A DNA stretch of 64,000 bases. Origin: Dermanyssus gallinae. Taxonomy: Eukaryota; Arthropoda; Arachnida; Mesostigmata; Dermanyssidae. The notes under the pieces were generated by a model, which worked only from the letters and a program-made list of their open reading frames with translations, did not search any database and was not told the origin of the DNA. Of this stretch, positions 53,801-64,000 are shown in pieces. Within the stretch, counting starts at the first letter, position 1. Every line of letters starts with the position of its first letter. The stretch is taken from assembly GCA_003439945.1 (NCBI GenBank), contig QVRM01005235.1:1-64000 (forward strand). Direction: 5' to 3'. A program made the translations under genes and the position numbers.

Positions 53801-54966
53801 TATATCATGTGGCATAGGACACGCAGTAACGCGCCTGTCTGTCTGCAGCCACTTATGAGGTCGTTGTTGCGCTTCTAGGAGCAGCTTGTATTGTTTTCGT
53901 TCTTCATATTCTTTTATGGCGTTTTTTACAACTCTTTTATAGTCACGACTTAATCTAGTATGAAAATAAGTCATTTCCGGGCGGATTTTTGCTAAAATGT
54001 ATGCTTGAATCGTATAGTGTTTGCAAGAAGCGCACTCCTGATTGTACCATGGAGCGTGCTTTCTGTTTGTTCGCTTGCTTTCCGTTTGTTGCTTTAGCCG
54101 AACGCTAGCAGTAATGGCACTTCGAATGCTGGTGGCATAGGATTCCACGTTGATCACGGTTAGCACTGGGACTATGTTTCGCGAGGTAACCGTCAAAAGG
54201 CTGAGATTCAGATTGCGACTTAGACAAGGCCGCTTGTGATCTGTAGATTGAGGTTCAATTGATATTTCCATTGCGACGGGTAGGTGCCACCTTGCACCGA
54301 ACGCCAGAGTCTTCTCCTGCACCCCCCTGTACTTGACATTACATGGGTTAGCATTTGTGTCGAAAATGTCAATCGTAGATTGTCCGTGAGGCGCGACGAA
54401 TGTCGAATCTTCAGCCGTATATATAACCCACATACTGCGAGATGCCAAGGCGTTGAGTAGTGATACCGTTCTTATACATCTTGGTTTGTCAAGCCGACAG
54501 TTGAGATCACCGCATACTACAGTCACTTTGTGTAAGTCCACCATGTCAAGGCATAGTACTAATTTCTCCAGCAGTGTTGAAATAGCTTCTGAAGGACTTG
54601 AATATATTGCAATGACGTTAATGGCGGTTCCTGTTAGGACTACGCAGTTATCCTCTTTGTAGCATGTTTTTGCGCCAGCAAGCTTGCTGTTAAACAACAC
54701 TGCAACTCCACCACTTGTTCTGCCCGGTCCCTCTGTTTGTACACCCAGGCATTCCGCTATACACCAGCTTGGAACGACTGTAGGTTTGGTGGCCCATGTC
54801 TCAATAAGGACCAACACGTCATACTGCTCAGCTAAAGGAAGAAGTGGGTAACTTGATTTAATGCCTTCACAGTTCCATTGAAAGAATTTAAGTAGCGATC
54901 TCTTGTCTTGAGTACGTTGCGGTTGTTTTTGTACTGGTGCGTTTGTTACTGCTGAGCAAGCCGGTC
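53711..54966 (-). pseudogene. ORF2 endonuclease (APE-type) and linker
   Basis: The ORF2 frame opens after a TGA near 54,968. KFFQWNCEGIKSSYPLL (motif I Asn), VLVLIETWAT (Glu), GGVAVLFNSKL, INVIAIYSSPS, VVCGDLNCRL (GDxN, His or Phe usual at position 3, here Leu), DSTFVAPHGQSTIDIF (S-x2-D). The final SDH is replaced by STDHKR. The linker continues to about 53,750, where a frameshift moves into the RT frame. The same protein region is recognisable at 60.84-61.69 kb. Confidence 0.85.
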
Positions 54967-55002
54967 AGGAGCCTCCAGGAGGCCTGTCGCGCTTGCTCGT
55001 CT

Positions 55003-56486
55003 TTACACCTTGGTTACATGATAGCGTGCAAAGTGCATCGCGCAAGGAGGCTTCAATAGAGTGTTGCAAGGTTTTTCAAGGGAAGTAGCTCCAGTGGCTT
55101 CGCTCAAGTCACCACCCATCTCTCCTGCGGTTGCCCTACAGAGCAGAGAGGGAAACAACTTTTCAAATACACTGGTTACCGCTGTTTGAACCGCTTTGAT
55201 GATACAGGGGACAACCTTGTCTAGTAAACCTTGTACAAGATCTGCAGCTATGTCCATTGGAGGCAACGCTTTTTCGCTTATTTCCACAGGTTTCGACTTT
55301 GACTGTCCAACTTCTCGAGTGTTCATTGTGTCGTTGTTCACCTTCGTACCATTCTTTACCACAGATGACCAGCTGCGCTTCGAAAAGTTATCAGACGGGG
55401 GCGCAAAGTGGTAGAGTTGAAGCGTCAGGTTGCCTCTGAATAACATTCCGAAAGCCCCGCTTCAACATTTCTATACGGCTCAATCGTACGGGGCACGAAC
55501 CCCACGTGGCTTCATGCTCGCCGCTGCATAGGCAACATTTGGCCTGAGCCTTGCAATCTCTCCTAAGATGTTCTAGCGAGCCACATCTTCTACATTTTGG
55601 CTTCGAAACCTTGCAATCTGCGGCAAAGTGATCCATGCTGTAGCATCTAAAACGCTGCATTGGATCGCAGTATAACACAACCCCATGCTTCTTTAGGCCC
55701 AAGCGTATTTCCGATGGAAAGTGATTGCCAGTAAATGTTAAGATTACGTGTTCAGTTGCTGATACAACGTTGGTCATCGGATTTTTGGTTTTAACTCGAG
55801 CTACCTCGGTTACTAATGATCCTAATGATCTTAGTGCAGATAGGATGGTAGCTTCTGAGATTGACGGGTGCACACCGGATATTTTGCCCTTGACAGAAGA
55901 GCGCCCTCCACTTATTCTGGCAGATACTTTAACACCCGCTAGCTCTTGCAGTGACAGCAAAGGTGCCCCTATCCTCTTCAGCATCAACAACAATGACAAG
56001 CTCTCCAATTTTCGTAAAGCGGGGTTCTTCGATTTTTCCCTTGACATGGCCCACAATATAGTCACAGACCTTGTTGAAATTATTCTGTAGCTCTTCGCCG
56101 CCGGCAGAAAATATCACTGCCTCTTGCCTGGTCACAACCACCTTTGGGGCCTGCGATATTTTATGGCGGTGCACGGTAATAAACCCTGTATCATCAGGTT
56201 CACCCTCCTTATCACATTGTACTTCTTTTTCTGCTTCGCTCTGTACGTCTGCGCTTGAATCGGGGGAATCTTCATGCGATACACGGCAATCTTTCACTCG
56301 CATATCCTCGATGGGGCTCGATGCAGCGCGCTTTTCTCGTCCTCCAGCAACGCGAGTTGCGCGATCGTCTGTCTCCATGATTCCAGCGATGGATTCATTT
56401 GGCCGGCGATCTGTTGACACTGATGCCGGCAAATCCGGCGCCTCACTATCATGGCGCTTACGCGGTGGAGTGCGTTTCAACGGCAT
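55003..56486 (-). pseudogene. ORF1 (gag-like) with zinc knuckles
   Basis: The likely start is the ATG at 56,486 (MPLKRTPPRKRHDSE), since the five codons before it come from the T-run. An acidic N-terminal part to about 55,940 is followed by a frameshift. Then comes the domain EVARVKTKNPMTNVV and HVILTFTGNHFPSEIRLGLK. After it come RCYSMDHFAADC, CRRCGSLEHLRRDC and CCLCSGEHEATWGSC, three CCHC-type knuckles with Asp-Met-Asp-His spacing in the first (55,490-55,640). A second frameshift near 55,430 leads to a C-terminal part with DIAADLVQGLLDKVVPCIIK, ending at 55,003. Presumably an RNA chaperone, as in related elements. Confidence 0.85.
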
Positions 56487-56501
56487 TTGTTTTTTAAACA
56501 C

Positions 56502-56574
56502 AAAAAAAAAGTAGGATTTGAACCCGGTTCGTCAAGTGCGTAGATAGCGGCGTTGCCACTTAGACTACGACACC
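56502..56574 (-). promoter_or_regulatory. tRNA-like Pol III box A/box B unit with T9 stop in the element's 5' UTR
   Basis: Minus strand: TAGTCTAAGTGG (A box, 10 of 12 consensus positions) and GGTTCAAATCC (full fit to the B-box consensus GGTTCRANYCC) lie about 30 bases apart, followed by nine T (56,502-56,510), 16 bases before the ORF1 ATG. Acceptor and T stems do not fold properly, so it is not a tRNA gene. It could be an internal promoter or a captured tRNA/SINE head. Confidence 0.55.
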
Positions 56575-56589
56575 TGTGTGACCGGGAAC

Positions 56590-57091
56590 GATCCCTTCTT
56601 AACTAGCCCACCCGTTAAGGAATGTATATAAACAACTGACACTAGCGGTGACGTTGTTAATTCGAAACGCCACGAAATGATTAATCAGCTGGAATGAGTG
56701 ATGATGACGATGAAGATGGTACTTGATGGTGAGGTATTGTAGTACTGGGTGTTGATAGTGATGTTGGCTGTGGTGGTGATGATGCCGACTATGAGTAACA
56801 ACTAACTGGTGAACGGTGCACTAATGATGAGAGCGCTGAAGGCGGTCGTTGGGTTGTAGATGGTAGAGAATACACACTAATGATGATGATGAATGAAAGT
56901 CCGATTATGAATGTGAAAGCGCCGGTTTCCAGGTAGTATAAGATGTAGATATTGTCTAGAGAGACTTAACCTGCACACTATTCGTTACGGCATAGATTCA
57001 CTTTAGAAACACTTACTAACCACTGAAATAGCAGCAATTTTACGCACTGTTACGAAAACACGTCAGAGCAGCTTGAACAGCTGACGACAAC
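56590..57091 (-). other. 5' UTR of the 52-57 kb element with CAT/ATC-rich stretch
   Basis: About 500 bases without ORF. 56,694-56,905 is rich in GATGAT/TGATGA on the plus strand. The element begins at 57,091 with GTTGTCGTCAGCTG on its sense strand. Confidence 0.6.
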
Positions 57092-57103
57092 TCGTCAGAT
57101 AAT
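57092..57103. repeat. Target-site duplication, right
   Basis: TCGTCAGATAAT, exact copy of 52,015-52,026. Confidence 0.92.
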
Positions 57104-58235
57104 TCAAACAAAAAGGCCGTATGTCCGTGTCGCTGCGTTTTGGATGGGTTGTCCTTCGGGAGTTTTCCTTTGATCTTTTCTCGGTTAGTGTTATTACGAG
57201 AGAGGTGTTAGAGACTTATGAATATATAAGGAGTTCAATCATACATTTAGCGACTTTTGGTAAGACACTAAATTCTTATTATTATCAATATGACTTTTAT
57301 ATTCTTATTTTTAGAGTATTTTTTATTTATCTATTGTATATTGTATAGGACAACATGAGTATGCAATCTACAAAATGCATGCTTGTCGCCACATCTGCAA
57401 GAAATATAGATACATGCCTCTATTAGGCAAGCACCTGAATGTGGATGGTGTATACACACCGGTGGGTTATAATTGCCCTTTTCCTCATTCTGAAAATATT
57501 CTTAGTTTACCTAGTAGTATCATAGTATTGAACTGCCTTTTGTAACATCTAATAGTAGGTTCCTTTCTGTAAACTGGCTATTATAACGCTTAATAATTAT
57601 TTTTACGAATGAATAAACCTAAAAGGCCACTAAATAAAAAAGAACACGCCATGGTAATGTTAATTCATTTGCCCCGGGAACTATATCCGTATCTAAATTA
57701 CCATGCGAAGAAACCCTGTTTGCAATAATGGTTTAAAGAATAATAATTTATGGACAAGATTAATAGATGTCATAAGAGACCGTTTGCAGAAAGAATCATT
57801 AATGCAACGGATGTATGTCTCTAAAAGAGGTGTGTGGCAACTTGCGTATAACTACTGATCTTGTTCGTACCGTAATTAGACGAAATCCACGTTGACATTT
57901 TTCTCTGAGTCCAAAGGGTCCTGGTGCTTAAAAAAGAAGGCCTGCGAGAAGGGCACACGTGGCAAGCGAAGAGAAACAGGTGGCCAGTGCTGTCCAAAAG
58001 ACAGTGTTTGGCTTCTTAAGCATATCCAACAGATAATCTCTGGCTGAAGGTAAATACGCCTAAAACATTCATAACAAATTGCCGCCTCAATTTAGCAAGT
58101 ACCCAGTTTAAATCCGCGTTTCACGTGTTCTGCATACAGCGTACAATTCTCTGACAACTAAATATTTTATATATGAGAGATGGGCCGTTTCTCTGAAAGC
58201 TCAAATCATGCTTCAGTTTCCCATCCAAGTAAATT
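57104..58235 (+). repeat. Retroelement 3'-end repeat, copy A4 (right half of duplication copy 2)
   Basis: Continues the 1,981-2,636 sequence after the insertion. It includes TAGAGACTTATGAATATATAAGG, ATGTATGTCTCTAAAAGAGG (57,810) and TTATATATGAGAGATGGGCCG (58,167). It is more complete than copy 1 by about 500 bp. Confidence 0.85.
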
Positions 58236-58249
58236 GATTATTCACAAGA

Positions 58250-58700
58250 CATATATATATATATATATATATCGTACTTTACTCAAACAGAGTTTGTACA
58301 GAGTGGCTCATGCTCTTATTAAACATAATTATTTGTTGTCCTGCCGCTCCACAAAGAGATGAAGTGTAAAGATCTTTGTTGCAGTGCCAGACAATCAGCC
58401 GCGTGGTACTTAGCGCATTGCTGCAAGCAGAATTCACTGCTGCGAGCAGAACCGACTGCTGCGGGCAGAACCGACAAATACACTGAGTACTATGGTCTTC
58501 ATGAAACTCTCAGCGGGAGCATACGATGTAATGGAACCAGTGCACGATGTACTCTGTATATACGTGCCAGTCATCGCAGGCCACCCCGGCCCACAACCGA
58601 GGAAACTTTAAGACGTCGAGCGTTCTTACCTCCGACACTGTTTTCATGACTTTGCGTCGCTACTCTTTCAAGAAGTGGTTAAGTGGCTCCGTCACCGGCA
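58250..58700. other. No gene seen; short (TA)n at 58,252-58,272
   Basis: A 96-codon plus ORF (58,359-58,649) contains a triple CTGC(T/A)GCGAGCAGAAC-type tandem (58,436-58,467) but no motif. Confidence 0.4.
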
Positions 58701-58799
58701 TACGCAGCCTAAGCCGAAGCATCTCCATCATCGGCGCTCAATCCAACAGTACATACACGAGGCGGCTTCTCGCCTCGATTGAAAGGCAGAGTACTCGCT

Positions 58800-59720
58800 T
58801 CATGTGAGAAAACTTGTTGTTCACATGACTTGTGAATGCAACGTAACTGTACGAAACAAAGATATACCTTATTATACGCGTTTGTGTATGATGGCCCGGC
58901 CACAATCTTTCTAATGAATAACCGTCACCGTAAGTAAGGTCACAGGTTTTTGGCGAAAAGCCTGCCATGCTATGGACTCTGGCCAGCAGTCCGATACTGC
59001 CAGCAAAGCCGTGCATAATTTTACTTGTGCCGACGTATGTACAAACGACAGCTTGATTCAGTCGAATAGTCATTATTATGTATGCAATTTGATAGAGATA
59101 ATGTAATGCTGTTGTTTGTCCGCTGACAGACAAACACGAACTCTCAATTGGATGCAGCCAAGCTTCTCATCAGTAGGTAAGCGTGTATAGGCACTTAGAA
59201 TAAATTTGCGGTAGCTGTAGTTACGCGTATATTATTATAGCTGTGCAAGTTAAACCTGGAATACAACTTAAATGATATAACCTGCCCAGTAATAACTTAA
59301 AGGGTATAACCTGCCCAAAAATAACTTATTTTGAATTCTAGACTATCTTCCGTTCCCTACGGGCTTGGAACTTAACCTGAGGTATATCTTCAATGCACCG
59401 AGGGCCGGACATGTTAAGATATCTAGGGTTTCCCTTAGAGTCCTTGTGGCAGCATGGCCGCTGACACTCAGCGGTATGGTTAATTATCTATTCTCAATGA
59501 GCATCGCTCAATGAGTATAACTTATCCAGACCACTAAAACGCATTTTATTTTGCGCGTCAGCTCATTGCTCATTTTTATTATGTGAGCTCTAGCAGCGCA
59601 TGTAGCTCAGCCCCACCAATAAGCCGCCTCGAGAAAAAAACAAAAAGGGTATTTTGCTAGGTAGCGAATTAAATAACATACTCTTTATTGCGGCAATATA
59701 AACTCGGCATTTAAATGCTT
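58800..59720. repeat. Dispersed repeat, partner of 17,640-17,890 and 21,470-21,730
   Basis: Contains the AACGTAACTGTACGAAAC and CTTTCTAATGAATAACC segments, then the TTTGCGGTAGCTGTAG and AAAGGGTATTTTGCTAGG segments seen near 17.8 and 21.5-21.7 kb. A local direct repeat TATAACCTGCCCA(G/A) occurs at 59,275 and 59,305. It leads into the Tc1 relic. Confidence 0.55.
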
Positions 59721-60455
59721 ACATTCTAGAGCAGCAGGGTCATCCCCAATTGGCTAGCCGAGGTATGAAACGTGGCTTTGTCGTGTTGAAACACTGCGTC
59801 AGGTCCCCCAATTCTTCTGAAATGTGCTTCTAACTGGGAACCGGCGATACGCTGGTACTTTTCGGATTTGTTTCGGCCCACAATCGCGACTAGATCAGAC
59901 TTTCCATTATATGCAAACGCGCCCCAATATTTCACAGAACCAACAGCGGCCACGCGTTTCGAGAACCACTTTGATTCCTTTCGTAAGTCATGCCAACAGT
60001 ACTGACAGCCGTCAGAGCTATCGAGATTATATTTCTTTTCATCCGAGAATACGATGTTTTTCCATCCTTATCCCAAGTTTTGTCGTTGCAAAAATTCACG
60101 CCGTATGACAATGTACTTCGGGTGCAGTCGCGGCATTGGCTTCCTGTTCGCGTATCGCACGTTTTTGTCAGAACATAACACTTGGTACAATAAAGTGGTC
60201 CTGATCCTGGACGAAGACATTTGGCCATGAGTAGCCAACTGTATGATTCTACGCCGACCTCGAATAGTCATTACTGGCTTACACCCACAGTTAAATCTGC
60301 ACCTTTGGTTCACTCCAGGGTGTAAGAACCTGCTGATGGTGCTCTTATCCCGTCCTAATCTGGTTGCTATAGCAGTTACTGTATGACCGAGCTCAGCAGA
60401 CGCCTCAATTCTTGTATTTTCATTATCCGTGAGATCCTTTGTACGACCCATGGTT
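59720..60455 (-). pseudogene. Tc1-type transposase pseudogene
   Basis: Minus strand from the ATG at 60,451: MGRTKDLTDNENTRIEA, LGHTVTAIATRLGRDKSTISRF (helix-turn-helix, paired-like), a second helix region RRRIIQLATHG, then KPMPRLHPKYIVIRREFLQRQNL. After a frameshift near 60,070 it reads W-x-K-D-G...VFSDEK-like remnants and VGSVKYWGAFAYNGKSDLV (59,880-59,945), and QRIAGSQLEAHFRRIGGPDAVFQHD near 59,770-59,840 (second Asp). The C-terminal SPDLNPIE part is missing. Frameshifts and truncation make it dead. Terminal inverted repeats not identified. Confidence 0.85.
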
Positions 60456-60780
60456 TAGGGATACGCTTCATCATTAGTTCGGAACAACGACTGAGCTGTA
60501 GATTATTTTGCAGCTATAGAACAATTGATTTAGCTAGACAATATTCCCCCGGGATCGTATATCAGCTGTAGTATCGAATATCCTTTACAAACAATAGCTG
60601 TGTTGTTAGCATGTTATTGTTGCTGAAATTTTGCAACGCTGATTTTTTACACTTTTTCTTATTTTTGTATAGACCATTGTAAGATTGATTAATGAAATTT
60701 ACACCATACTCGTGGCTCGTCATGTAAATCATGCTCTTAAAGTTTCAAGCCATTTAAATAAATCAAGCCGAAAGTATAAC
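60455..60780. other. No gene seen
   Basis: AT-rich junction between the Tc1 relic and the retroelement copy. Confidence 0.4.
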
Positions 60781-63380
60781 CAAAAAACAAGAGTTGCTAG
60801 TTTTTTGCAACGCACTTTATATAATAGTAAACTTGCTGAAACCCATTCCTGCTACAGTGAAGATAATTGCGTAGTCCTGACAGGAACTCCATAAACGTGA
60901 CTGCAGCCTACTATAGTCTATCAGCAGATACATAAATTCTGCTGGACAAACTGATAGCGTGTCTAGATTTGGTAGACTTGCAGAAAATAGCTGTACTCTG
61001 TGGCAGTCTCAACTGTCCACTTAATAAGGCAAATACCCAAGAGCAGCGTCATTTCTGAACAATTTAGCATCTCGCAGCATGTGGGTTGCATATACAGCTA
61101 TTGACTCGACGTTTATCGCGCCGCAAGGGCATTTGACAATAGATATATTTGCTACAATTGCTGATCCACGGAATGTAAAATATAGAGGAATACGAAGGGG
61201 TACCCTGGCGTTTAGCTTAAAGTGGCATCTACCGATTGCAATGAATATGTCACGTGTCCCGCAAACTCTTTACGGCAAGCGGCTTTCTCTGAGTTGCGCC
61301 CTCGACATCACACGACTGAAAACCGTTTCTCAAAGTGTTCTTCCTGTTCTAGTTCGGATTGACGTGGAGTCATATGCTTGCAGACTCCGTAGCGTCATTA
61401 CCGGTATCACCCGACCGAAGTGTGCTCGTAGTAAATATGTCCCTTGGTACAATGAGCAGTGCTGCTCGTGCAAGCATAACATGGTGCAAACATACATCCT
61501 AGCTTGTATACGCCCTGAGACGACGCCCCTTTATACTCAACTAAGTCGCGAACATACGAAAGTGGTAAAGCACACTATAGAAGAGCGTGAAGAGCAAAGT
61601 GAGTACAAGTTACTGGTCGAGGCACACCAATCACCACACAAATGGTTTCATGCCAATAGACGCGCTAATGCATGTCCAATCCAGTCTGAGTAGGTAGACA
61701 AGCACTTCCGTAAAATGTTTTTTCGGTGCGGTAACCATTCCGAGCGATGCTTCTGTAGTATTTTCAGCATAGAGCGAGTGAGTCCAGAAAACTCGCCAGG
61801 CCCTGTCTCGCCCTTTTATCGACTCGGAGATGACTGAAGCAATGGTAAGCGCGCCGCTTTGTAAGACGCCTGGAACTGACTTCGTGGTAAACGAACATCT
61901 TCGGCAGGCCACTTTGCTGGTGCCGTGTTTCACTGCTTTTTTTTAATGAAGTGCTTAGAACATCCCAATTACCCGTGGAATGGAGGACCAGTCTCCTTAG
62001 TATCATTGCTAAGGGAAGGGAGACCCGTTTGCTCCATAATCCTACCGAGGAATAACCAAAAAAAGTATAATATATAAGCTTCTGTCGGTTATCTAGAACT
62101 ATTTTTAGAAGCTACCGGGGCACACCCTGAGCAACAACGCGAATTTGGAGAAAGCAGATCAACAATGACTGCAAGCGCTGTGCTTCTACACTCAGTGCAT
62201 CGTACACTTTGGAGGGGAAGTTATCTATTCGCCGTATTCGTGGGCTTCAAGGCAGCCTTCGATATGGCTTCGCAAACGATCATTTTCGACAAGCTGGGAC
62301 GCTGTGGAATTCCACTGAGCATGCTAGAGCTTTTAGGAAGCATCTTGAAAGAGGGACTGGTAACAATAGACGATGGGGTTGCTGAGCACGCGCCGATCAC
62401 TCAGATCACCGGTGTTGCTCAGGGTGATAATCTCAGTCCCCTGTTGTTCTCAATGTTTGTAAGCGATCACCCCAAAAAAAATACTTAGTCGGCATTCACA
62501 AGTGGAAACGCTTATGTATGCTGTGGCTCATGTTTGCTATGCAAACCGAAACAAACTGGATATTACTGCAAGCAAGACTAAAGCGATTAAATTTCTACGA
62601 GGAAAACTGGCCAAAAGCGATGAGTTCCGACTGGATTCAGGAATAATCGATATTGTTCCCTACTTTTTCTACCTGGGGTAGATCTGTTTGCATCACGTGG
62701 CAAAAGTTTAGCCAGTCATGTTGATGATAGAGTCCAAAAAGGCATACAATCATTTTACAGTATCAAGGACCCATACATGCTGTCTATGAATGTTGTTGTT
62801 AGCTTGTTTAATTTAAAGATTGTACCCACCGCATCATACGGTCTTAAGGTGATTTAGCCTTATCTCTCAAGACCGAATTTACGGGTGTTTGATGAACTCA
62901 AAGCGCGTTTGATAAACTCAAAGCCAGTTTCCTAAAGAAAGCACTGAACGTCCATCGCACTGGCCTAAATAGATTAGTGTACTTACTGACGTCGTCGTCA
63001 TTCGTTGAGGACTTGCAGAGGATGTTCAACCTACCGATAACGACGGTCATTAGAGAAAATGTTTTGGATTGGGAAAAAAAAGTCGACATCGACCCGCTGT
63101 TCTATGAAACAAAAACAATGCCGTCAAATTCGTGGCGAGCCTGCAGCTTTGAGAACAGGCATCTAGTCACCAGATTTGCCGTCCACGACTTCCAACTGAA
63201 GATTTGTGTGCGCGAAAAGTTTTATGAGGTCTTGCCGGGGTGCATATGTAAACTTTGTGGCCGCCCGTGTGATCTGTACCACCTTTAGCGTTGCGAAAGA
63301 GCAATTCCGTTATCTCAACTCTGGAAGTGTGACGCCTATGATGTATATGTGTAAAGTAATCCTTGGTTAATAAAACTAAA
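60780..63380 (+). pseudogene. Decayed, near full ORF2 copy of the 52-57 kb element family
   Basis: Plus strand: SEDNCVVLTGTP (60,860), MWVAYTAIDSTFIAPQGHLTIDIF (61,079-61,150, endonuclease), linker to 61,690, SRSTMTASAVLL near 62,155, YLFAVFVGFKAAFDMA (62,220-62,265, motif A with Gly for the first Asp), GVAQGDNLSPLLFSMFVSD (62,410), SKTKAIKFLRGKLAKS near 62,575, FAVHDFQLKICVREK and CICKLCGRPCDLYHL (63,240-63,285). The YADD region is destroyed. The 3' end has GGTTAATAAAACTAAAAC near 63,365. Clearly more diverged than the 52-57 kb member. Confidence 0.85.
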
Positions 63381-63659
63381 ACTATATTCTAAAGCAGAAC
63401 GCAGAAGCCGCACGGGTCATGGTGGTCGTTGGTTTTAATGCCCTCAAGGGCTCTGAGATTAGACACGGCCTTAGCTAAAAATTGGCTAGATAATTTTATT
63501 CATCACAGTGCTGCTGGCGCATTGTATGTGCCTTTGACCTACAGAGGGCATTTGACCGCCTCTTTCTGGGTTTATAAAACCCAGCAGATCGACATTATGC
63601 ATGATGATATACGTGAGCACTTGGAGGGGAATAGCAATAAAAAGCTGCCCGTACAAGAT

Positions 63660-64000
63660 ATTTTCACGAATAATAGGGAAGAGATTGGAGTCGTTTCTAG
63701 AGGAAAGGGAGGCAATACTAGAATAACAGCACGGATTTAGGAAAGGAAGGTCAACTCACTTAAAAATTGGGGAACTGCTTGGAGCAATCTGGGATACGCT
63801 GTCCAGGCCGAAGAGCTGCCTATATGCTATGTTCATAGATTTGAAAGCGGCTTTTGACATATCACCAAGGGATAAGATAAATAAGGAAATAGCTAAAATG
63901 GGACTGCCGGGAGTAAAGCTGAGGTTGCTCATCAGCATCTTACAACAAAACACGGTGCTGATTGACAACGGGGTTGGCGTTGCGAGGGAGGTTCGCACTG
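63660..64000 (+). pseudogene. Another non-LTR RT, start only (runs off window)
   Basis: Plus strand: KRLESFLEEREAILE, a TAA at 63,723-63,725, then QHGFRKGRSTHLKIGELLG (63,728-63,785), CLYAMFIDLKAAFDISPRDKI (motif A, 63,820-63,880), GLPGVKLRLLISILQQNTV and a trailing GVAREVRT. Its next motif would be the QGDxLSPLLF block beyond the edge. The reading is otherwise uninterrupted over 270 bases. It follows directly on the previous element's 3' end. Confidence 0.8.

Larger units (their letters stand above)
52027..57091 (-). mobile_element. Nearly full-length non-LTR retrotransposon (Jockey/I-like, two ORFs)
   Basis: A 5,065-bp element with 5' UTR (57,091-56,487), ORF1 with zinc knuckles, ORF2 with APE endonuclease and RT, and a short 3' UTR with AATAAA just before the end. 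The 3' end is TATTATGTTATATTACT, not poly(A). A 12-bp target duplication and a known empty site fix its borders. Lesions: about two frameshifts in ORF1, two frameshifts and one nonsense codon in ORF2, so it died recently. Family members lie at 5.0-5.7, 36.3-37.0, 44.5-45.95 and 60.8-63.4 kb, plus the 68-bp stub at 47.84 kb. The clade is inferred from domain order only. Confidence 0.9.
50074..58235. repeat. Segmental duplication, copy 2, interrupted by the 5-kb element
   Basis: 50,074-52,026 and 57,104-58,235 together correspond to 1-2,636. The interruption is exactly 52,027-57,103, i.e. the retrotransposon plus one copy of its target duplication. Confidence 0.9.

Noticed and set aside
56511..56574. 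Functional tRNA gene
   Set aside because: T stem and acceptor stem do not pair; only the A and B boxes are good.
59720..60600. Terminal inverted repeats of the Tc1 relic
   Set aside because: I looked on both sides and could not find a convincing pair.
1..64000. CRISPR arrays, operons, riboswitches, rRNA genes
   Set aside because: The repeats are transposon-derived or microsatellites, gene structure is spliced, and no rRNA sequence was recognised despite R1/R2-like elements.

Overview
The window is eukaryotic genomic DNA and almost certainly from an arthropod. It has AT-rich introns with canonical GT/AG junctions, tRNA-derived SINEs, Tc1-type transposase relics and many dead non-LTR retrotransposons of R1-like, R2-like and Jockey/I/CR1-like type. 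I cannot name the species. A chelicerate would fit, but that is a guess. Nothing looks bacterial, viral or plasmid-like.

Only one host gene can be supported. It is a CD36/scavenger-receptor-class-B membrane protein on the minus strand, assembled here from eight exons (one tentative) between 34,961 and 23,812. The exons were joined by splice signals, reading phase and family motifs. They include a 47-bp exon that completes the conserved Cys-Asn...Gly-Thr-Asp block. The first exon (start codon) and the C-terminal exon(s) were not found. Its introns hold three SINEs in antisense and a complete but dead R1-like element, also in antisense.

Layout. 1-2.64 kb: copy 1 of a duplicated segment carrying a truncated R2-like element. 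3.2-5.7 kb: retroelement scraps. 4.93-8.4 kb: a block repeated at 44.5-47.7 kb. 8.3-12 kb: R1-like pieces (+). 13.6-17.5 kb: CR1/Jockey-like RT pieces and a recurring 3'-end repeat. 18-21.34 kb: a gag-like region plus an RT with a C-terminal nuclease-like domain (+). 21.3-22.85 kb: a 112-bp TA-core palindrome and a Tc1 fragment. 23.8-35 kb: the CD36 gene with its intronic insertions. 35.74-36.34 kb: a foldback element. 36.3-37 kb: an RT fragment. 38.2-43.8 kb: two R1-like elements (-). 47.65-49.08 kb: a 1.4-kb inverted repeat. 49.29-51.35 kb: an R2-like element whose C-terminal nuclease is readable. 52.03-57.09 kb: a nearly complete two-ORF non-LTR element (-) with a 12-bp target-site duplication, nested in copy 2 of the duplicated segment (50.07-58.24 kb). 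59.7-60.45 kb: a Tc1 transposase relic (-). 60.8-63.4 kb: a decayed relative of the 52-57 kb element (+). 63.66-64 kb: the start of another RT.

How the parts relate. The repeats allow a relative history. A segment with a 5'-truncated R2-like element was duplicated. One copy was then hit by the 5-kb element, while the other copy keeps the intact empty site at 1969-1980. The same family also left a 68-bp insertion at 47,843-47,910, again with a 12-bp duplication and an empty counterpart in the opposite arm of the inverted repeat.
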